Shown: positions 24,668 to 36,920, counted from the stretch's first letter. The stretch is DNA of 64,000 bases from Epiperipatus broadwayi (GCA_028023455.1 JAQFVV010012511.1:372001-436000), one strand, 5' to 3'. Numbers and translations are program-made. Notes: generated by a model from the sequence alone, not told the origin.

Positions 24668-24735
24668 TTAAATCAATTATATATATTAAAATATAATTAT
24701 TAAATCAATTATATATATTAAAATATAATTATCCT
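24668..24735. repeat. Short tandem repeat, about 39-bp period
   Basis: AAATCAATTATATATATTAA followed by AATATAATTATT occurs twice in a row. Confidence 0.7.
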
Positions 24736-25964
24736 TATTTATTTTACATAATCATTTGTAGTTAAATTGTCATAACCTACCCCTATTAATTTTAATACTG
24801 CAATAAAAATTAAATGACATACACTGAGTATATAATCATCCAAAAAGTCAAAACAATCTTTAATAAATATCAATATCTACATACAATAAATGAAGTTTAT
24901 AAATCTTTATAATCTTTACCAAAGAAAGATTGCACAAAGTCTACTTACAGTCAGATCATTTCAGAAATGAGAATATTATAATTAAAGATCAACTTACTGA
25001 TTAAGTAATATTAAAATCTTTTAAGAACTTTTAAATTGTTTCTTCTCAACAAGTATTTTTAGCAGCTTCTATACAGAAACAAAAAATGCATTTTCATTTT
25101 ATTTAATATTATTTTTAGAAAATATAAATAAGAATACCACAGATGTTTCACCTTAGTTTTATATAACTTGCTTACTTTAAAGATTTGCTTTAAAAAAAAA
25201 AAAGTACATATCAAATGTAATGCATAGACAATATACATATACTATATTCTTTTTATCATTATACATTAATGAGTTTGAATACATGATGAAAAACAATGTT
25301 CCTAATGATAATCATGTATTTATTTTTTGATCATAATTTATTTGCTGGAGAATTATATAGATTAATAAAATCTGTTGTTTAAATTAATTAAGATACCTAT
25401 TAAACTCATTCATCGATATATATTTTATGCTATACAAGATGAAGCAAGCAGCTGAGTTCCAAATTAATTCAGATTTATTTATTTAAGGATAAGTATCATG
25501 AAGACATAATTCTATACTAAGATGCTAACTAAATCATGTTAAGAGGGTGATTAAGAAATGGCAAACTACTGTAGTACCAATGATGATCAAATATTATTAC
25601 AATGTTCTATTGTCTATATATTGTCTGGCTTCAGACAAGTAACAACATATATATATATATGTTGCTGTATCATCAGTATATTTGTTAGATGCCAAAAAAT
25701 AGTGTCACAGAATGCAAATTCTTTTTTAATATAAAAGACAAAAAATACTTTGGCTTATTTCCAGTGAGTAGTTATATACATATATAAAAATTTACCTAGG
25801 TTCACCATAAATATTGTGAGGATGATTCACAATCTAACCCAAAACAACCTATAACTACTCCTATTACTAGGCTATGCCCTTTTTAAAAACTTGAGTTTAA
25901 CTTAATTTATAAGTTTTGTTAAAGTATAGATATATGCACCACTGCTATTTACTTTAGGACTATA

Positions 25965-26225
25965 TATATTGTAATGGTCAAAATTTGTCTATCTCGCTAA
26001 CACACTGCAGAATTTAAACCCTAGACATGGAACTCAAGACTAGGAAGGGTTACCTCCCAGAAATCCCAAATTCAAATCCAAAGTCTAAACTCCACAACAC
26101 CCTCTATGTGATAACGCATCTGATGCTACTAATAGTATAATTTCCTGCTGGTGCCGGTGATCAGGGAGAAAACAAGACTCTAAATCTAAAATAGTCCTAG
26201 GTTCAATTAACAATAACTTATAGAT
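25965..26225 (-). mobile_element. SINE-like copy related to 40,150-40,360
   Basis: TATATATTGTAATGGTCAAA introduces a stretch that resembles 40,150-40,360 in order and wording (TGGTCAAAA, CTAACA, CTGCAGAA or CTGAAAA, AAACCC). The minus strand of the related copy has a good box B; here it is degraded to GGATTTGAATTTGGG. The A/T-rich junction may be the element's 3' tail on the minus strand. Confidence 0.35.
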
Positions 26226-26589
26226 GTGCCCCAAGATAAGCCTAATATATGTAATTTAGATTGCACCCCGAATAAATAAAGAAAAGAAATAAATTTAAAG
26301 ATAATATTTAATAATCAGATATTAGACAAAGTTTTAGCTATATAAATTTGATAGCTATAACGAAAGCAAACCATATTTCTGATACCTCGTACTTGGGTTA
26401 TAGTTTATATAATGTGTCCAAAATACAGCGACACGGTAGGCATGTGCGAGCCACGTAAAGTCTTAAAAGAATTTTAACAGTCTAAAACTACTTAAAATTG
26501 AAATCTTAAATTTAAACAGAGTCGCTCGCAAATTGTTGAGCTAAATTATAAGATCAAACTATGCTGAACGAACTTAGAATTCATTTAAA

Positions 26590-26890
26590 GTAATTATTAA
26601 GGGAATGTACGGTGGTGCCAGTGATATATAATGCCGAGAAGGGGGTGCAGTATCGGGTACACAACTTTACAAAATAAAATGAATAAATGGTTTTGGCTTT
26701 GGACATTTTGCCTTTCATTTGGGGCATCTCTAGTCCTTACACAGCTCAAGCCTGGCCAGCACCCAGGAGCTTCATAGCTGTGGGGACGTATGCAAAATAA
26801 TTCCCATGTGACATTCATAGTACACTACTGGGAACTGCGGAGTAAACAGGGGATGGATTTAACCATTGACGACCTTGGGGAATAGTAAAG
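26590..26890. other. GC-richer island, unclassified
   Basis: About 300 bp clearly richer in G/C than its surroundings, including GGGGTGCAGTATCGGGTACA and CTCAAGCCTGGCCAGCACCC. A 73-codon minus-strand frame crosses it, but I see no domain, splice sites or conserved motif. It could be a transposon fragment, an exon or a regulatory island. Confidence 0.3.
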
Positions 26891-27219
26891 TTAAAGTGCC
26901 CAAGCACATTCGCTAGCAACACACAGTTAAATTTTAAAATATTTTTAGTAAAAGGATGATTCATTAAAGAACAGCATAGCTCTCTCTCTCAAATTTAATA
27001 TTTTAATAGCCAGCAGACTCTCAACCAAGTATAGATAGATAAACAATTATTTTGATAAATTTATTACATGTAAGAAAATACATTTTAAAATCATATAATA
27101 AATGGGGAGGGGGGAATGCATGTTTGCGATTTAATAAATTAATATGGCAACCAAGCATTATTCAATTTCCCCACGTAACTCGCATATACCTGAAAAGATT
27201 AATTAAAATATTTACATTA

Positions 27220-27227
27220 CATTAAAG
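27220..27227. repeat. Target-site duplication CATTAAAG (left)
   Basis: Exact partner of 27,729-27,736, directly flanking the hAT element. Confidence 0.9.
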
Positions 27228-27728
27228 CAGTGGTCTTCAACCTTTTCACACCTGCGGACCGGTAAAATTAAGGATGAGGTTCCGTGGACCAGCAAAAATA
27301 ACGATAAGATTTCGCAGATCGGCAGAAGTCTATAGATAAATTTTCTTAAAGATAAGCATAATTGTTATAACTGATCAAAACAACAATGTTAAATATATAA
27401 GATAAAGTTTTATATATATATGGAGTTTATATAATAAAAAACTTTTTCTTTAATTTTTTTAGAAAAGTAATAAAAAATTTAATTCTACCCCCCTCCCCCC
27501 TTAAACATCTGTGATAACTAGAAAAACAAATTAATTTATGAACGATTGATTAGATTTTGTTTTCGTTCTGTTTTCTTTTTTTTTTAATTGGGTAAAATGA
27601 GATGAAAAAATAAATAAAAATTGGCTATATTAATTAAAAATTTAAACTCTTATTATTACAAACTTTTTACCGCCCCGTCTAGCACGCGGCCCGGTGCCGG
27701 GCCGCGGACCAAGGGTTGAAGAACACTG
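27228..27728. mobile_element. Complete 501-bp hAT non-autonomous element
   Basis: The ends are CAGTGGTCTTCAACCTTTTC and, inverted, CAGTGTTCTTCAACCCTTGG, the classic hAT form CAGTGnTCTTCAACC. A perfect 8-bp duplication flanks the element. The outer 80 bp on each side are G/C-rich (ACCTGCGGACCGG; GCCGGGCCGCGGACC) and the middle is A/T-rich with no transposase, so it depends on an enzyme made elsewhere. Confidence 0.93.
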
Positions 27729-27736
27729 CATTAAAG
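27729..27736. repeat. Target-site duplication CATTAAAG (right)
   Basis: Partner of 27,220-27,227. Confidence 0.9.
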
Positions 27737-27865
27737 AATTAAAATAAAATATTTGTAGATACATAAAGAAAATTAACCCAAGCAGAAGTTCAGCATGCAT
27801 TAAAAGACAATTGAATAAATACATAAATATGGAGTATGAGAAAAAAACACTAGCTATAGCCTGAA

Positions 27866-28485
27866 AGTTTCACTAGATCTCAGGTTAACTTTATTACCTC
27901 ATTCTGACGGATCAGTCCGTGGGCGTTTCCAATTTTGCATTAGAATTCTTGAGCAAATTTTAATTTTCTTTGGGTTTGTTGTTCAGCAGCAGCATTCAGC
28001 ACGTAGACTTCAGGAGCAGCATTCTTTGGGTTGGTTCAGTTGGGACTTGATGGTACGGTGACAGGACATCGGATGGTGAATGGCGGCCAGCCAAGGCACT
28101 GGTTCCTGAAGGAAAACAGCCTACTGCCCCTTTACCCCATCATTCTAAGGTAAACAATCTTAAGTTTGATTTACTAACAAAGTAAGCAGGTAAGTCCGGT
28201 GACGCGAATAAAACAAGTAATCAGAAAATATGAGTAATGTCCAAAATTTTCAGAATCACGGAAAATACAATTTTGCTGTCACAATATGCATCAGACTAAT
28301 AATTAATTACAATAATCAATCAGCCCTATTTATATGCTCTCTCTGATTATCAAATCTAACCCTGCGGTGGTAAAATACATTTATTAAATTTATTAATTAA
28401 ATTGGAAAACAAGGAATGCACTTTTAATTAAATCTGCTCGTTAACTCTGTTATCTTAATCTTATCAAAAATGTACTAGTGAAACT
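27866..28485 (+). mobile_element. LTR-like unit with AGT...ACT ends
   Basis: The unit begins AGTTTCACTAG and ends CTAGTGAAACT, an exact 11-bp terminal inversion of the AGT...ACT type used by some Ty3/gypsy retroelements. It is directly followed by a tRNA-Lys-like primer site. It holds a G/C-richer block at 27,900-28,145 and a possible TATA box (CTATTTATATGC near 28,325). At 620 bp its length is ordinary for an LTR. No second LTR and no gag-pol were seen downstream, so it is probably a truncated or partly deleted copy. Alternatively it is an inverted-repeat transposon, but no target duplication flanks it. Confidence 0.5.
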
Positions 28486-28497
28486 GGCGCCAACATG
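28485..28497 (+). promoter_or_regulatory. Primer-binding-site-like sequence (tRNA-Lys type)
   Basis: TGGCGCCAACATG directly abuts the LTR-like end. Elements primed by tRNA-Lys have TGGCGCCCAAC at this place; here one C is missing. It would start minus-strand DNA synthesis. Confidence 0.45.
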
Positions 28498-28499
28498 TT

Positions 28500-29825
28500 A
28501 AAATTAGCCACTATTGTTCTTTCCTAGCCTCACTGATTTAAAAAGAAAATGGCATGATTTTGAAAAACTAAAGTAAAATTTTTATTTACAACTTTGTTTT
28601 GAATTTAATGACCAAAATCTATTTATTAGTGATATTATTTTATTAAATGCAAACAAATGTAGCGAATATAATATCCCAAAATAAACAGACCCAAAACAAA
28701 CTAGCTTTAAACAACAAATATTTTCATAACTTTTTTAAATATTATCGCAGTATGTGTGTAGATGAGAATATGTGACCTACTTTATTATACAAGCATATAT
28801 ACGTAAAATATACTCGATGGTTTGAAAATAAAACCGTTTAAGACAAATTTAATTATTATAAAACCTCGGATACCCCATTAGACATATAAATTTAGATGGG
28901 ATTTCGGTAAATATACACAGTACACACACAATACGATAAAATTAGGGTTTTAAATAAGGCATGAGGGTAGGTAAAAGGAAGGCAAGGTGAAACTAAGATT
29001 TGTAAGGCATATCTTACTGTTTCAATATATATGCAATGTATTTTTTATTACACAAAAATAATAAAAGTCTAAATCATGAGAAACTAATTTTTTTTCTTTT
29101 AAACAAACAAATTTTCAATTAATAAAAATAAGCAAGATTTAAACACTTAAAAAAAATGGAATTAGTACAAATAGTATATATAAACAGTAATAAACTTGTC
29201 ATTACTGTCTTGTACGTTAATATCCAAACAGTGCAATGATGTAGACTAGAATTACTTAACCTTTGCTAAGCAACCCAATGTGAAAATGAAATATTTCTAT
29301 TGTATAATTTTTTATTGTCATATTTCCATTTACCATTGTCAAACTTCCTCCACTCACAACTTTGATGCTATCTATCATCATTAATATAATCTGCTACAAT
29401 AATGGATAAGTATGGCAATAAAAAAGGAAATGAAAAGGTTAATATATACAAGACAATGGAAAACATGCAGAATATAAAAATGAATGGAACTTTAACTCCT
29501 TCTTTGAAATTATTTATATGCTAGGAAGTCAATATCTTCAGAAAAGAATTTCAAATACTGTAAAATGGAAGTTTTGTTCTAAAAGATTCACTTTCCAGAT
29601 GTGACTATTGATATAGAACTGCTATAATTTCAAGAGATAATTGGTAGTAATGAAAAAGGAATAAATTTGCGCAGTTTAATGAAACCAGAAAATTCTTTTA
29701 GCTAAAAAACAAAGCAACAATTTTATTTGAATATGGATGAATATATATATATATATAGCCAGCCATTAAAGAAAGGAATGAAATAATTTGTCTTGCATGA
29801 AAAATTCATTTGGTTATAAATAACT
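28500..29825. other. AT-rich sequence without a visible gene
   Basis: If the LTR-like unit is real, its internal region should begin here, but I see only A/T-rich sequence without gag or pol. A (TA)n run lies near 29,740. Confidence 0.5.
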
Positions 29826-29859
29826 ATTATAAAAGTTTATATATGTGATAAATACACAA

Positions 29860-30075
29860 TGTATTTCGGGTAGAGCATGATGGTGTTGTCCTAATCACCA
29901 GAAACTTAACCATGGAAGAATTGCCTGATAAAAATAGATTTTGTCCAACATGAAATGCTTGAACATGGACCGGCATAAAGACCAAGGAATGACAAATGTG
30001 GAACTGTTTTACTGTGCAACATGGAAGCACCAACAAGCGATGGATATCTTAATCAAGGAGGAGTGTTCTCAAAGC
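29860..30075 (+). pseudogene. Protein-like relic, unclassified
   Basis: Fragments such as NDKCGTVLLCNMEAPTSDG can be read on the plus strand at about 29,985-30,045. They are preceded in the same frame by HEMLEHGPA and a stop. The composition is less A/T-driven than around it. It may be a broken transposon or host exon; no family recognised. Confidence 0.25.
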
Positions 30076-30878
30076 ATGAACTATAATACATAAAGGACCT
30101 TACCATCCCATGAGCTCTAATTAAATTGATTTGATGAAGTTTGATTTTTTTTTTTAATACGTGTTTTAATTTTGTAAATATCTCTATTTTTTACAGCTTA
30201 ACATAAAATAATTGAGGTCTCCATAATAATAAAAAAAATTGAAATACACGTATATTAATAATGTCAATTAGAAAGCATTAATTTTAAATAAAAAAAATAT
30301 TTCCTTAACTAAACAAAACAATTAAAGATTAAAGAGTCCACATATATAGATAAAATAAAAGTAAACCTATTGTTTAATAGCCATGAAAACCAGCCAAGAC
30401 TTGAATTTTAGAACCTGAAGATGATCTAGGTCAAGCATATCCAAGCAACCCATTATTATTTAACTCAACAATCACTATATATAAAAACCTCTGAAGAAAA
30501 AAAAAAAAATATGTGGTGCATTTTCTAAACATTAGAAGATCAGAATTGCTAAAAAAAAAAAAAAAGGTTGACTAAGTCAAAGGAATTATTCATATACATA
30601 CCCTTTGCCAGCAAGAAATTCATCTATAAGATTGCAAATTTATACCCAAGGGAATTTCATATTAGTCAGCAACCATTCAAAAAAATATAAATATTATTAA
30701 TTGTGAAAACTAAAAGGGAACAGCAGCACATTGTCTGAATATTATCAGAAGAGTAACTTTGTATCTGTTAACATATATATATCACAGAATCACATTTTAA
30801 AGCTTTTAACTTTAATTAATTTATAAGAAAGAATACTCAATACTCCTATTCCAATGTTTTCTGGCTAAACAACTTGCC

Positions 30879-31111
30879 ATGGAGGTCTTGTGTAGACACT
30901 TACCAAAAGATGTAAACATTAATTCATCCATTGAATGCCTAATTGAGATGCATAGAATGATCTACTATCTTAGTTTCATTATATCAACTTGCAGAGAATG
31001 GAATGGATGCTACGAGAAGGCAACACCTGTATCAGAGCTGACCGACAGTGCTTCACCCTACCAATGTATGAATCACAGAAGTATGAATCTACACGATCAA
31101 GAGACTTTGCT
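30879..31111 (+). CDS. Possible first coding exon, unknown protein
   Basis: The frame starts with ATG in a strong initiation context (GCCATGG) and runs 77 codons to a strong splice donor, CT|GTGAGT at 31,112. If unspliced it stops within a few bases, at TGA 31,113-31,115. The peptide has mixed composition (for example STCREWNGCYEKATPVSEL), unlike nearby A/T-driven frames. The frame is open upstream to about 30,815, so an internal exon is possible too. I do not recognise a domain and found no matching downstream exon before the hAT element at 31,897. A transposon-derived frame is an alternative. Confidence 0.35.
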
Positions 31112-31888
31112 GTGAGTTTTAGAAACATTTTATAGGACATTCTAAAAAAAAGTGTTATTCAAATCATTTAAATATATCATCTGAACTCTACACTTTATTT
31201 ATGAACAATGGAGAAGCATATATCTAGCCTGGACCATTCCATTTCTCAAATCACAAATGAAAAGGGGGGAACACAGCTTATAGGATGAGCAAATATTTTT
31301 GTTTTATAATAAATAAAATTTAAGTTTCCCATGTTAGACAAGCTTGACATATCATACAACTTATATGGGAGGTAAAATTTATCTTTGCTCACATTAAGAT
31401 TTTTCAATATGTACAGAACAGAATTGTTTGTTAACTTGTTATACTAATTAACCAACACTTGTGTTTTTTTTCAGTATGAAAAACTAATCTTCTTGAATAC
31501 ATGTTCTTTACTATCAATAGTAGATTATTAATATACAGGAGTTTTTTTTTCCCAAGGAGGGTGGACTTTGTCAGTTGGAACAAGCTGCAAGGATATCACC
31601 CATTATACTAATGTTTGGGTTTAAATATACACTTGTTAGGATTCTTATTTTAAATTGTAATAAATTTATAAATACTTAGTATTAATGATGTGTATCTAAC
31701 AGGGATAGAAGGGGGATAGTTTGAATCAATTATCTTATTAAATGTTAGTGATGCATGCCAGGCTCTCACCAAGTTATTGTTAGGATTCCTGTTTGAATAA
31801 TTCTTAATTTTTCTTTGTTAAAATAAAAAGTGTTAAAGTATTTTGAAACTTTGAGAAGTCTGATTTTATTTTAACATGATTACATATT

Positions 31889-31896
31889 ATTTAAAT
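31889..31896. repeat. Target-site duplication ATTTAAAT (left)
   Basis: Exact partner of 32,257-32,264. The site is itself a palindrome. Confidence 0.9.
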
Positions 31897-32256
31897 CAGG
31901 GGTCCCGAACCTTTTTGCACTTAAGAGCACATTCTATAATACCGGCCAGGTGGCGGGCACCATTTATTTTTTCAATGCAAATTTATAGTTCGATATTGTT
32001 AATAATACACATAATGTACAAAAAAATATTTATTTCAAAAATAAAATTTTAACATATAATTAACGTTTATATTTTTACGCTGTAAAAACTTAGTATGCCC
32101 TACAATTTGATTACAATATAATACAATAATTTATAAGAAATTTTAAAAATTAAATTTGTATCAGATAATTTTTTATTGTGTTTGGATAGCAATGGGAACA
32201 CATAAAATGGTCTGGGGGCACCATGGTGCCCACAGGCATAGGGTTGGGGACCCCTG
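31897..32256. mobile_element. Complete 360-bp hAT non-autonomous element
   Basis: The ends are CAGGGGTCCCGAACCTTTTT and, inverted, CAGGGGTCCCCAACCCTATG, matching the common hAT form CAGGGGTCCCCAACC. Perfect 8-bp duplications flank it. The interior is A/T-rich and non-coding. The different ends show that it belongs to another family than the hAT element at 27,228. Confidence 0.93.
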
Positions 32257-32264
32257 ATTTAAAT
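32257..32264. repeat. Target-site duplication ATTTAAAT (right)
   Basis: Partner of 31,889-31,896. Confidence 0.9.
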
Positions 32265-32346
32265 CATATATGCAAACAAATACTCTTTTTTCTTATGTCA
32301 TAATATTTCAACAAGGTTGGTTGAAAAGTCATTAATTCATTGCACT

Positions 32347-32356
32347 TATATAAAAG
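32347..32356 (+). promoter_or_regulatory. TATA box upstream of the gag-like region
   Basis: TATATAAAAG, about 800 bp before the first gag-like coding sequence, within less A/T-rich DNA. It could be the promoter of the element's LTR. I could not fix the LTR ends. A 26-bp direct repeat (AAATCTGTGGTGTAATG) follows at about 32,424 and 32,450. Confidence 0.35.
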
Positions 32357-32759
32357 TGAGAATATTGTTATTTATGCAGATTCACTCCAGAAGAGTTGAC
32401 CACAATTTCTCCTTAAGATTGAAATCTGTGGTGTAATGGAACCCGAAAATCTGTGGTGTAATGTAACTCAAAAGAGGGGCAGGATGTGGGTGAACTGATA
32501 TAAATTGTGTTCAGTTTTAATGTAAAATTATTCGAGCTAGCCAATGGAGATGAATGCAATCATTGATCAGATTTGTCATTGCATCACTAATAGCACCCTA
32601 CAAAACAACCCTAGGATTGACTGTAGTAAAATGTGACTCCCCTCTCCCATGCAGAATCTGAACCATTACATTTTGGCTCTTGAACATTAGGGCATGAAAC
32701 AGGGATTTGCCATGAACTCCAACCATAATTAAATATATATATATTTTTATTTAATTTTT

Positions 32760-35700
32760 TTTAATATGGATTAGCACCTAGATGGATCCAGCAGGATAAC
32801 AACAATGAATATAACCAAATGGAGGAAACACTAAATAAACAATAACTAACCATAAAGGAATGAGAAAATATCAAGGAAGCCTTAACTTAAACAAAAAAAA
32901 GTAACTCCTAGGGAATATAAGGTAATCAGAGACTTCAAATTAGTATATAATCATGTAAATAAAATTTACGAAGTAGAAGAGTCAGATGAATTAAACACAT
33001 TTAAAATGACAGGCATTAAATAACATTAGTAAATAAAACTGGTTAGTCAGAAGAATTAAAATTGAAGCATTAATGGCAAAGCTAAACACATGATCCCATG
33101 ATACCCATTTATTATTTACAGAGAAATAAGGAAAAAAATAAATAAAGGATTAATGTTAACTAGCAAGAAAAAGTGCTTGGAGAAAATAGAAATGGAGCAT
33201 TCCAAAAAAACAATAGCACTAGTAGCTATGAAGAAGGGAATCAGAATAGAGATATTGGGGAAGGGGTTACACCAACCCAGATACTGGAGAAATCACTAAC
33301 CAAAATCAACCAATCTATGCAAGCTCACATCACAACCAGTGATCAGACAGTGATACTCCAAACCTGAGTAATACTCAAGGAGATCGCTCTATCACCCAGC
33401 ATCAAAATACCCCAGAGTACCAAAGACCCAATGGATATGAGAGCCATGAGACAAATACTCCAAATCCTGATGGCCCAGCTAAGCAACAGAGGAGCTCAGA
33501 TGGATCAAATGAAAAAAATGATGGGAGCTCAAATGGAGATGGGAAATAAAATGGACAACAAGATGGATCGAATGAAAGAAGAAATGGGAAATAAGTAGGA
33601 CCACAAGATGGATCAAATGAAAGAAATGGGAAATAAGACAGATCACAGAATTGACAGTTTGGAAGAGAAGCTAAAATCAAACATAGAAAGTGTAAAAACA
33701 AAATTTGACCTCGAAATAGATTGTCCCGTGAAAATGGAACAGCTATCCATAGGTTGAATACGTGAGGCAAGCAATCGAGGAAATTAGAAGGGATGTCATA
33801 AGCCAGCAGAGATTTAAAGAATTTCAGGTTAGCACAACTGATCAATGCAACACCAAATATGATGAAATATATAAAATTCAGACAAATGTTTAGAGGATGA
33901 AATGTGCTGAACAGGACCAGTTGCAGACAAAAGTAGACTAGGAAATACAAGAGGTGAACAAGAAAGTGGATCAGTTGTATGCAAAACAAATTACCAATAT
34001 GGAAATATGAAATAAGTCATTAGAGAATATTTGATACCAAGCTGAAGAAGCTGGAAATAAGATTGCCTTATACAGAGAACACCACAGGTAATCATGAAAC
34101 TGGTAGAAAGCTCAGCCGAGACATGCAATCGAGTGGACCACTTGGTTGAAACCCTCAACCAAAAATTAAGGCCATGGAAGCCCAATTATCTCATAGGAAC
34201 CCAACTCTCATCAATCAACAGACCGATCCTCAATGTAAAACCTCATCTAATATATAAGAGAACAGGGGAGGACACTTCAAATTGCCAAAAAGAATTCACG
34301 GAGACTAACAGACTCAAGCATGGATGTATCTATAAGTCAAACTGGATCCAACACAGAATTATCCTGCCAGGTTCATACCATGTCAATCAGTCTGGCAATA
34401 TAGACCATACAACAATGAACCAGCAAGAAACAGATATTAAACAAGCCCACACTGCCCAATGCCATTAATCAGTTTGTGCGACTGAAGGTATACAAAGGCT
34501 CTATGAACGAAACCACCATCGAGAATTATCCTTTTGACTATAGCCTTGAAGGAATAATGCCAGGTTCACACCATGTCAATCAGTCTGGCAACATAGACCA
34601 TACATCAATGAACCAGAAAGAAACAGATATTAAACAAGCCCACACTGCCCAATGCCATTAATCAGTTTGTGCGACTGAAGGTATTCAAAGGCACTATGAA
34701 CGAAACCACCATCGAGAATTATCCTTTTGACTATAGCCTTGAAGGAATAATGCCAGGTTCACACCATGTCAATCAGTCTGGCAACATAGACCATACATCA
34801 ATGAACCAGCAAGAAACAGATATTAAACAAGCCCACACTGCCCAATGCCATTAATCAGTTTGTGCGACTGAAGGTATTCAAAGGCACTATGAACGAAACC
34901 ACCATCGAATATTTGAAGACTTCACCTATATTTCACGGCTTCACGGTGAACCACAATTTATCTGAAGGGGAGAAAATCATCATAGCATCTAGTCACCTAC
35001 AAGGAGATGTGCTGACATGGTAGGAGTCATTATTTGAGACCCCAGCCATATTTGAGGATTACAAGACCATCCTAGCCAAATGTTTTGGAACAGGGTTACA
35101 CAGGAATCATTGCTATACAAACTGTTCCAAGAGAAATACAAAGGCATGCCAGGGGTAACTCTCATCAGGTTCTTTTGTCACCAGGTAACCAGGCTAAGGA
35201 CCTTGAATACAGGTCACCTGAGTGAGGGCGAAATGATCAGAATTGTGAAGAGGAACTTATCCCTAATAATAGAGCAGTCTCTCCTATATACTAATGCAAG
35301 GAATACTGAACAAGTGACAGAGATTGCTTGATAATATAGACATGAACAACTCAAATTTATCCACCAGAATCCCTGAAAAAAGGAGGGAAGAAATAACCAT
35401 AAATGCCATATTTAAAGAGGAAAAACAATGCCAGCCCAAATCACTGGAAAGGTAAAGTAATGAAACCTACCCCAAAGGAACATCGAGACCAGACTGATCT
35501 AAACTCAACCAGCCCTCCTAATAACACAGGGAAACCCCCTAAGCCAGGGTGCAGTAATTATGTAAACAAAACCTTGCCCAAATCAAAGTAAAAAGGTACT
35601 TGAGGATACATTCATCACCTCAAGAGACCAAAGGAGCACTGAGGGACAATAGTATAAAATGAATCCATACAAAGAAATCAAAGTTAATGTGATCTTGGGA

Positions 35701-35900
35701 AGATAAGACTATTAACTTGGCCAAACAATGCTCTATCATGTATTCTTAATTCTGAATAGCCTGATACTCCACATCATTCTCAGAACAGACTTCCTGCATA
35801 TGAATACATGTATTGTTGATTTCTCCAAAAAATTAGTTATCTCCCACACAATCTTTTATTACAAGTTTCAACCAGGGTAAATCTCTAGCTCCCGCTCAAT
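32760..35900 (+). pseudogene. Ty3/gypsy-like gag-protease relic
   Basis: Gag makes the particle shell of LTR retroelements and the protease matures it. In order: a Met/Lys/Glu-rich coiled coil around 33,480-33,720 (QMDQMKKMMGAQMEMGNKMD texture); a capsid-like part around 34,860-35,330, with INQFVRLKVFKG, HGFTVNHNLSEGEK and LQGDVLTW followed by a stop; then, after a frameshift near 35,080, RVTQESLLYKLFQEKYKGMPG. Around 35,760-35,850, ILRTDFL and IVDFSKKLVI match the C-terminal half of retropepsin (family form ILGxDFL). The frame is broken by several stops, shifts and a tandem duplication, and no reverse transcriptase follows. The copy is dead. Confidence 0.7.
34360..34905 (+). repeat. 193-bp tandem repeat inside gag
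   Basis: GTGCGACTGAAGGTATTCAA begins a unit at about 34,475, 34,668 and 34,861, and the part from CCAGGTTCACACCATGTCAA repeats likewise. The period, 193, is not a multiple of three, so each unit shifts the gag frame. The copies differ at only a few bases. Confidence 0.9.
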
Positions 35901-35904
35901 CTTA

Positions 35905-36810
35905 ATTAGAAAAACAACATCTGAGGTTTTATCTTACAAAATTAATTTTTTTTTTTTTTTAAAAAAAAAAAAAACATGCCAAACTAAATCTCCGCTTTAA
36001 AAATAAATCAACCTCTTTTTTTTAAAATAAAATACTTTATAAAAAGATTAATTAACCTTTGCTTGCTTTTAATTATTTTAAAAGAAAACAAGCGTCATAA
36101 AAAAAAATTATTTTATACTAAAATCAATTGAGAATTAAAAATATAAGATTTCAATATAAATAAGTATGTGTGTTATTACACATATAAAACTTGTTTTTAA
36201 TTTACATGATAGAACTTTTGAATCGGATAAGTATGCAGTTCAATATAATTATGTACACATACTAAATAAGAAATATACATTAAAATTGTAAATGGCTTAA
36301 AAAATATTAAATTGAAACAAAAAAAATTCAACTGCTCTCTCACTACCATTATTTAAAACAAATAAAAATTTTAGATTAATTGTTAATTGCAAAATTTGAA
36401 ATTAGTGGATGTTTTTCATATTTTTCCCATCCTCTGTTCCATATCTATCAAACTAATTGATATACTGAAAAGATTAAGTGTTTCAAATAGATAAAGGTGA
36501 TATAAACTTCATTATATATCAATTTTCAAGCAATTCTATTGAATTTAAATATATTAAACCTCAATTTTAAAATTTCATTCTAAATTGAAAAAATCAAAAA
36601 TTAATAAATAGATTTTCCAAAATCAATAAAATCATTTAATAAAAAAAAGTGATTAGATTAGTTTATAATTCAAATGCCACATAAAAAAAAGAAAAAATCA
36701 TTGCCATCATAGGGTTCTTGAGTTATGTTCCTATAAATTATACAATTATTAAAAAAAAGAATATAGATTTACAAATAATTTTAAAAGACTATTTTATTCT
36801 AATGAGCACT
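35905..36810. other. AT-rich sequence without a visible gene
   Basis: Long A and T runs, including a T14/A14 pair near 35,946-35,974 that could form a hairpin. No gene seen. Confidence 0.5.
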
Positions 36811-36815
36811 CAAAA

Positions 36816-36920
36816 CAGAGGTTTCCAATCTTTTTCACTCGAATACTCCTTGGCAGTCATTTCCATAAATTGTATCCTTAAAATTAGCAATGGGTTTGTA
36901 AGTAATGTAGTTGCTGTTGT
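36816..36920 (+). mobile_element. 5' end of a hAT-like element
   Basis: CAGAGGTTTCCAATCTTTTT and its continuation CACTCGAATACTCCTTGGC have the form of a hAT terminus. I could not find the matching inverted end. ACTCAAAA before it recurs at 37,020, but the sequence just before that copy does not look like a hAT end. It is probably truncated. Confidence 0.45.

Noticed and set aside
27900-27930. Hammerhead-ribozyme-like sequence (minus strand GGACTGATCCGTCAG)
   Set aside because: The conserved CUGAUGA core and the GAAA are absent.
33402-33989. 195-codon minus-strand frame
   Set aside because: It is the shadow of the plus-strand coiled-coil gag region; its Phe/Leu/Ser/Cys composition is what the complement of Lys/Glu/Met codons gives.
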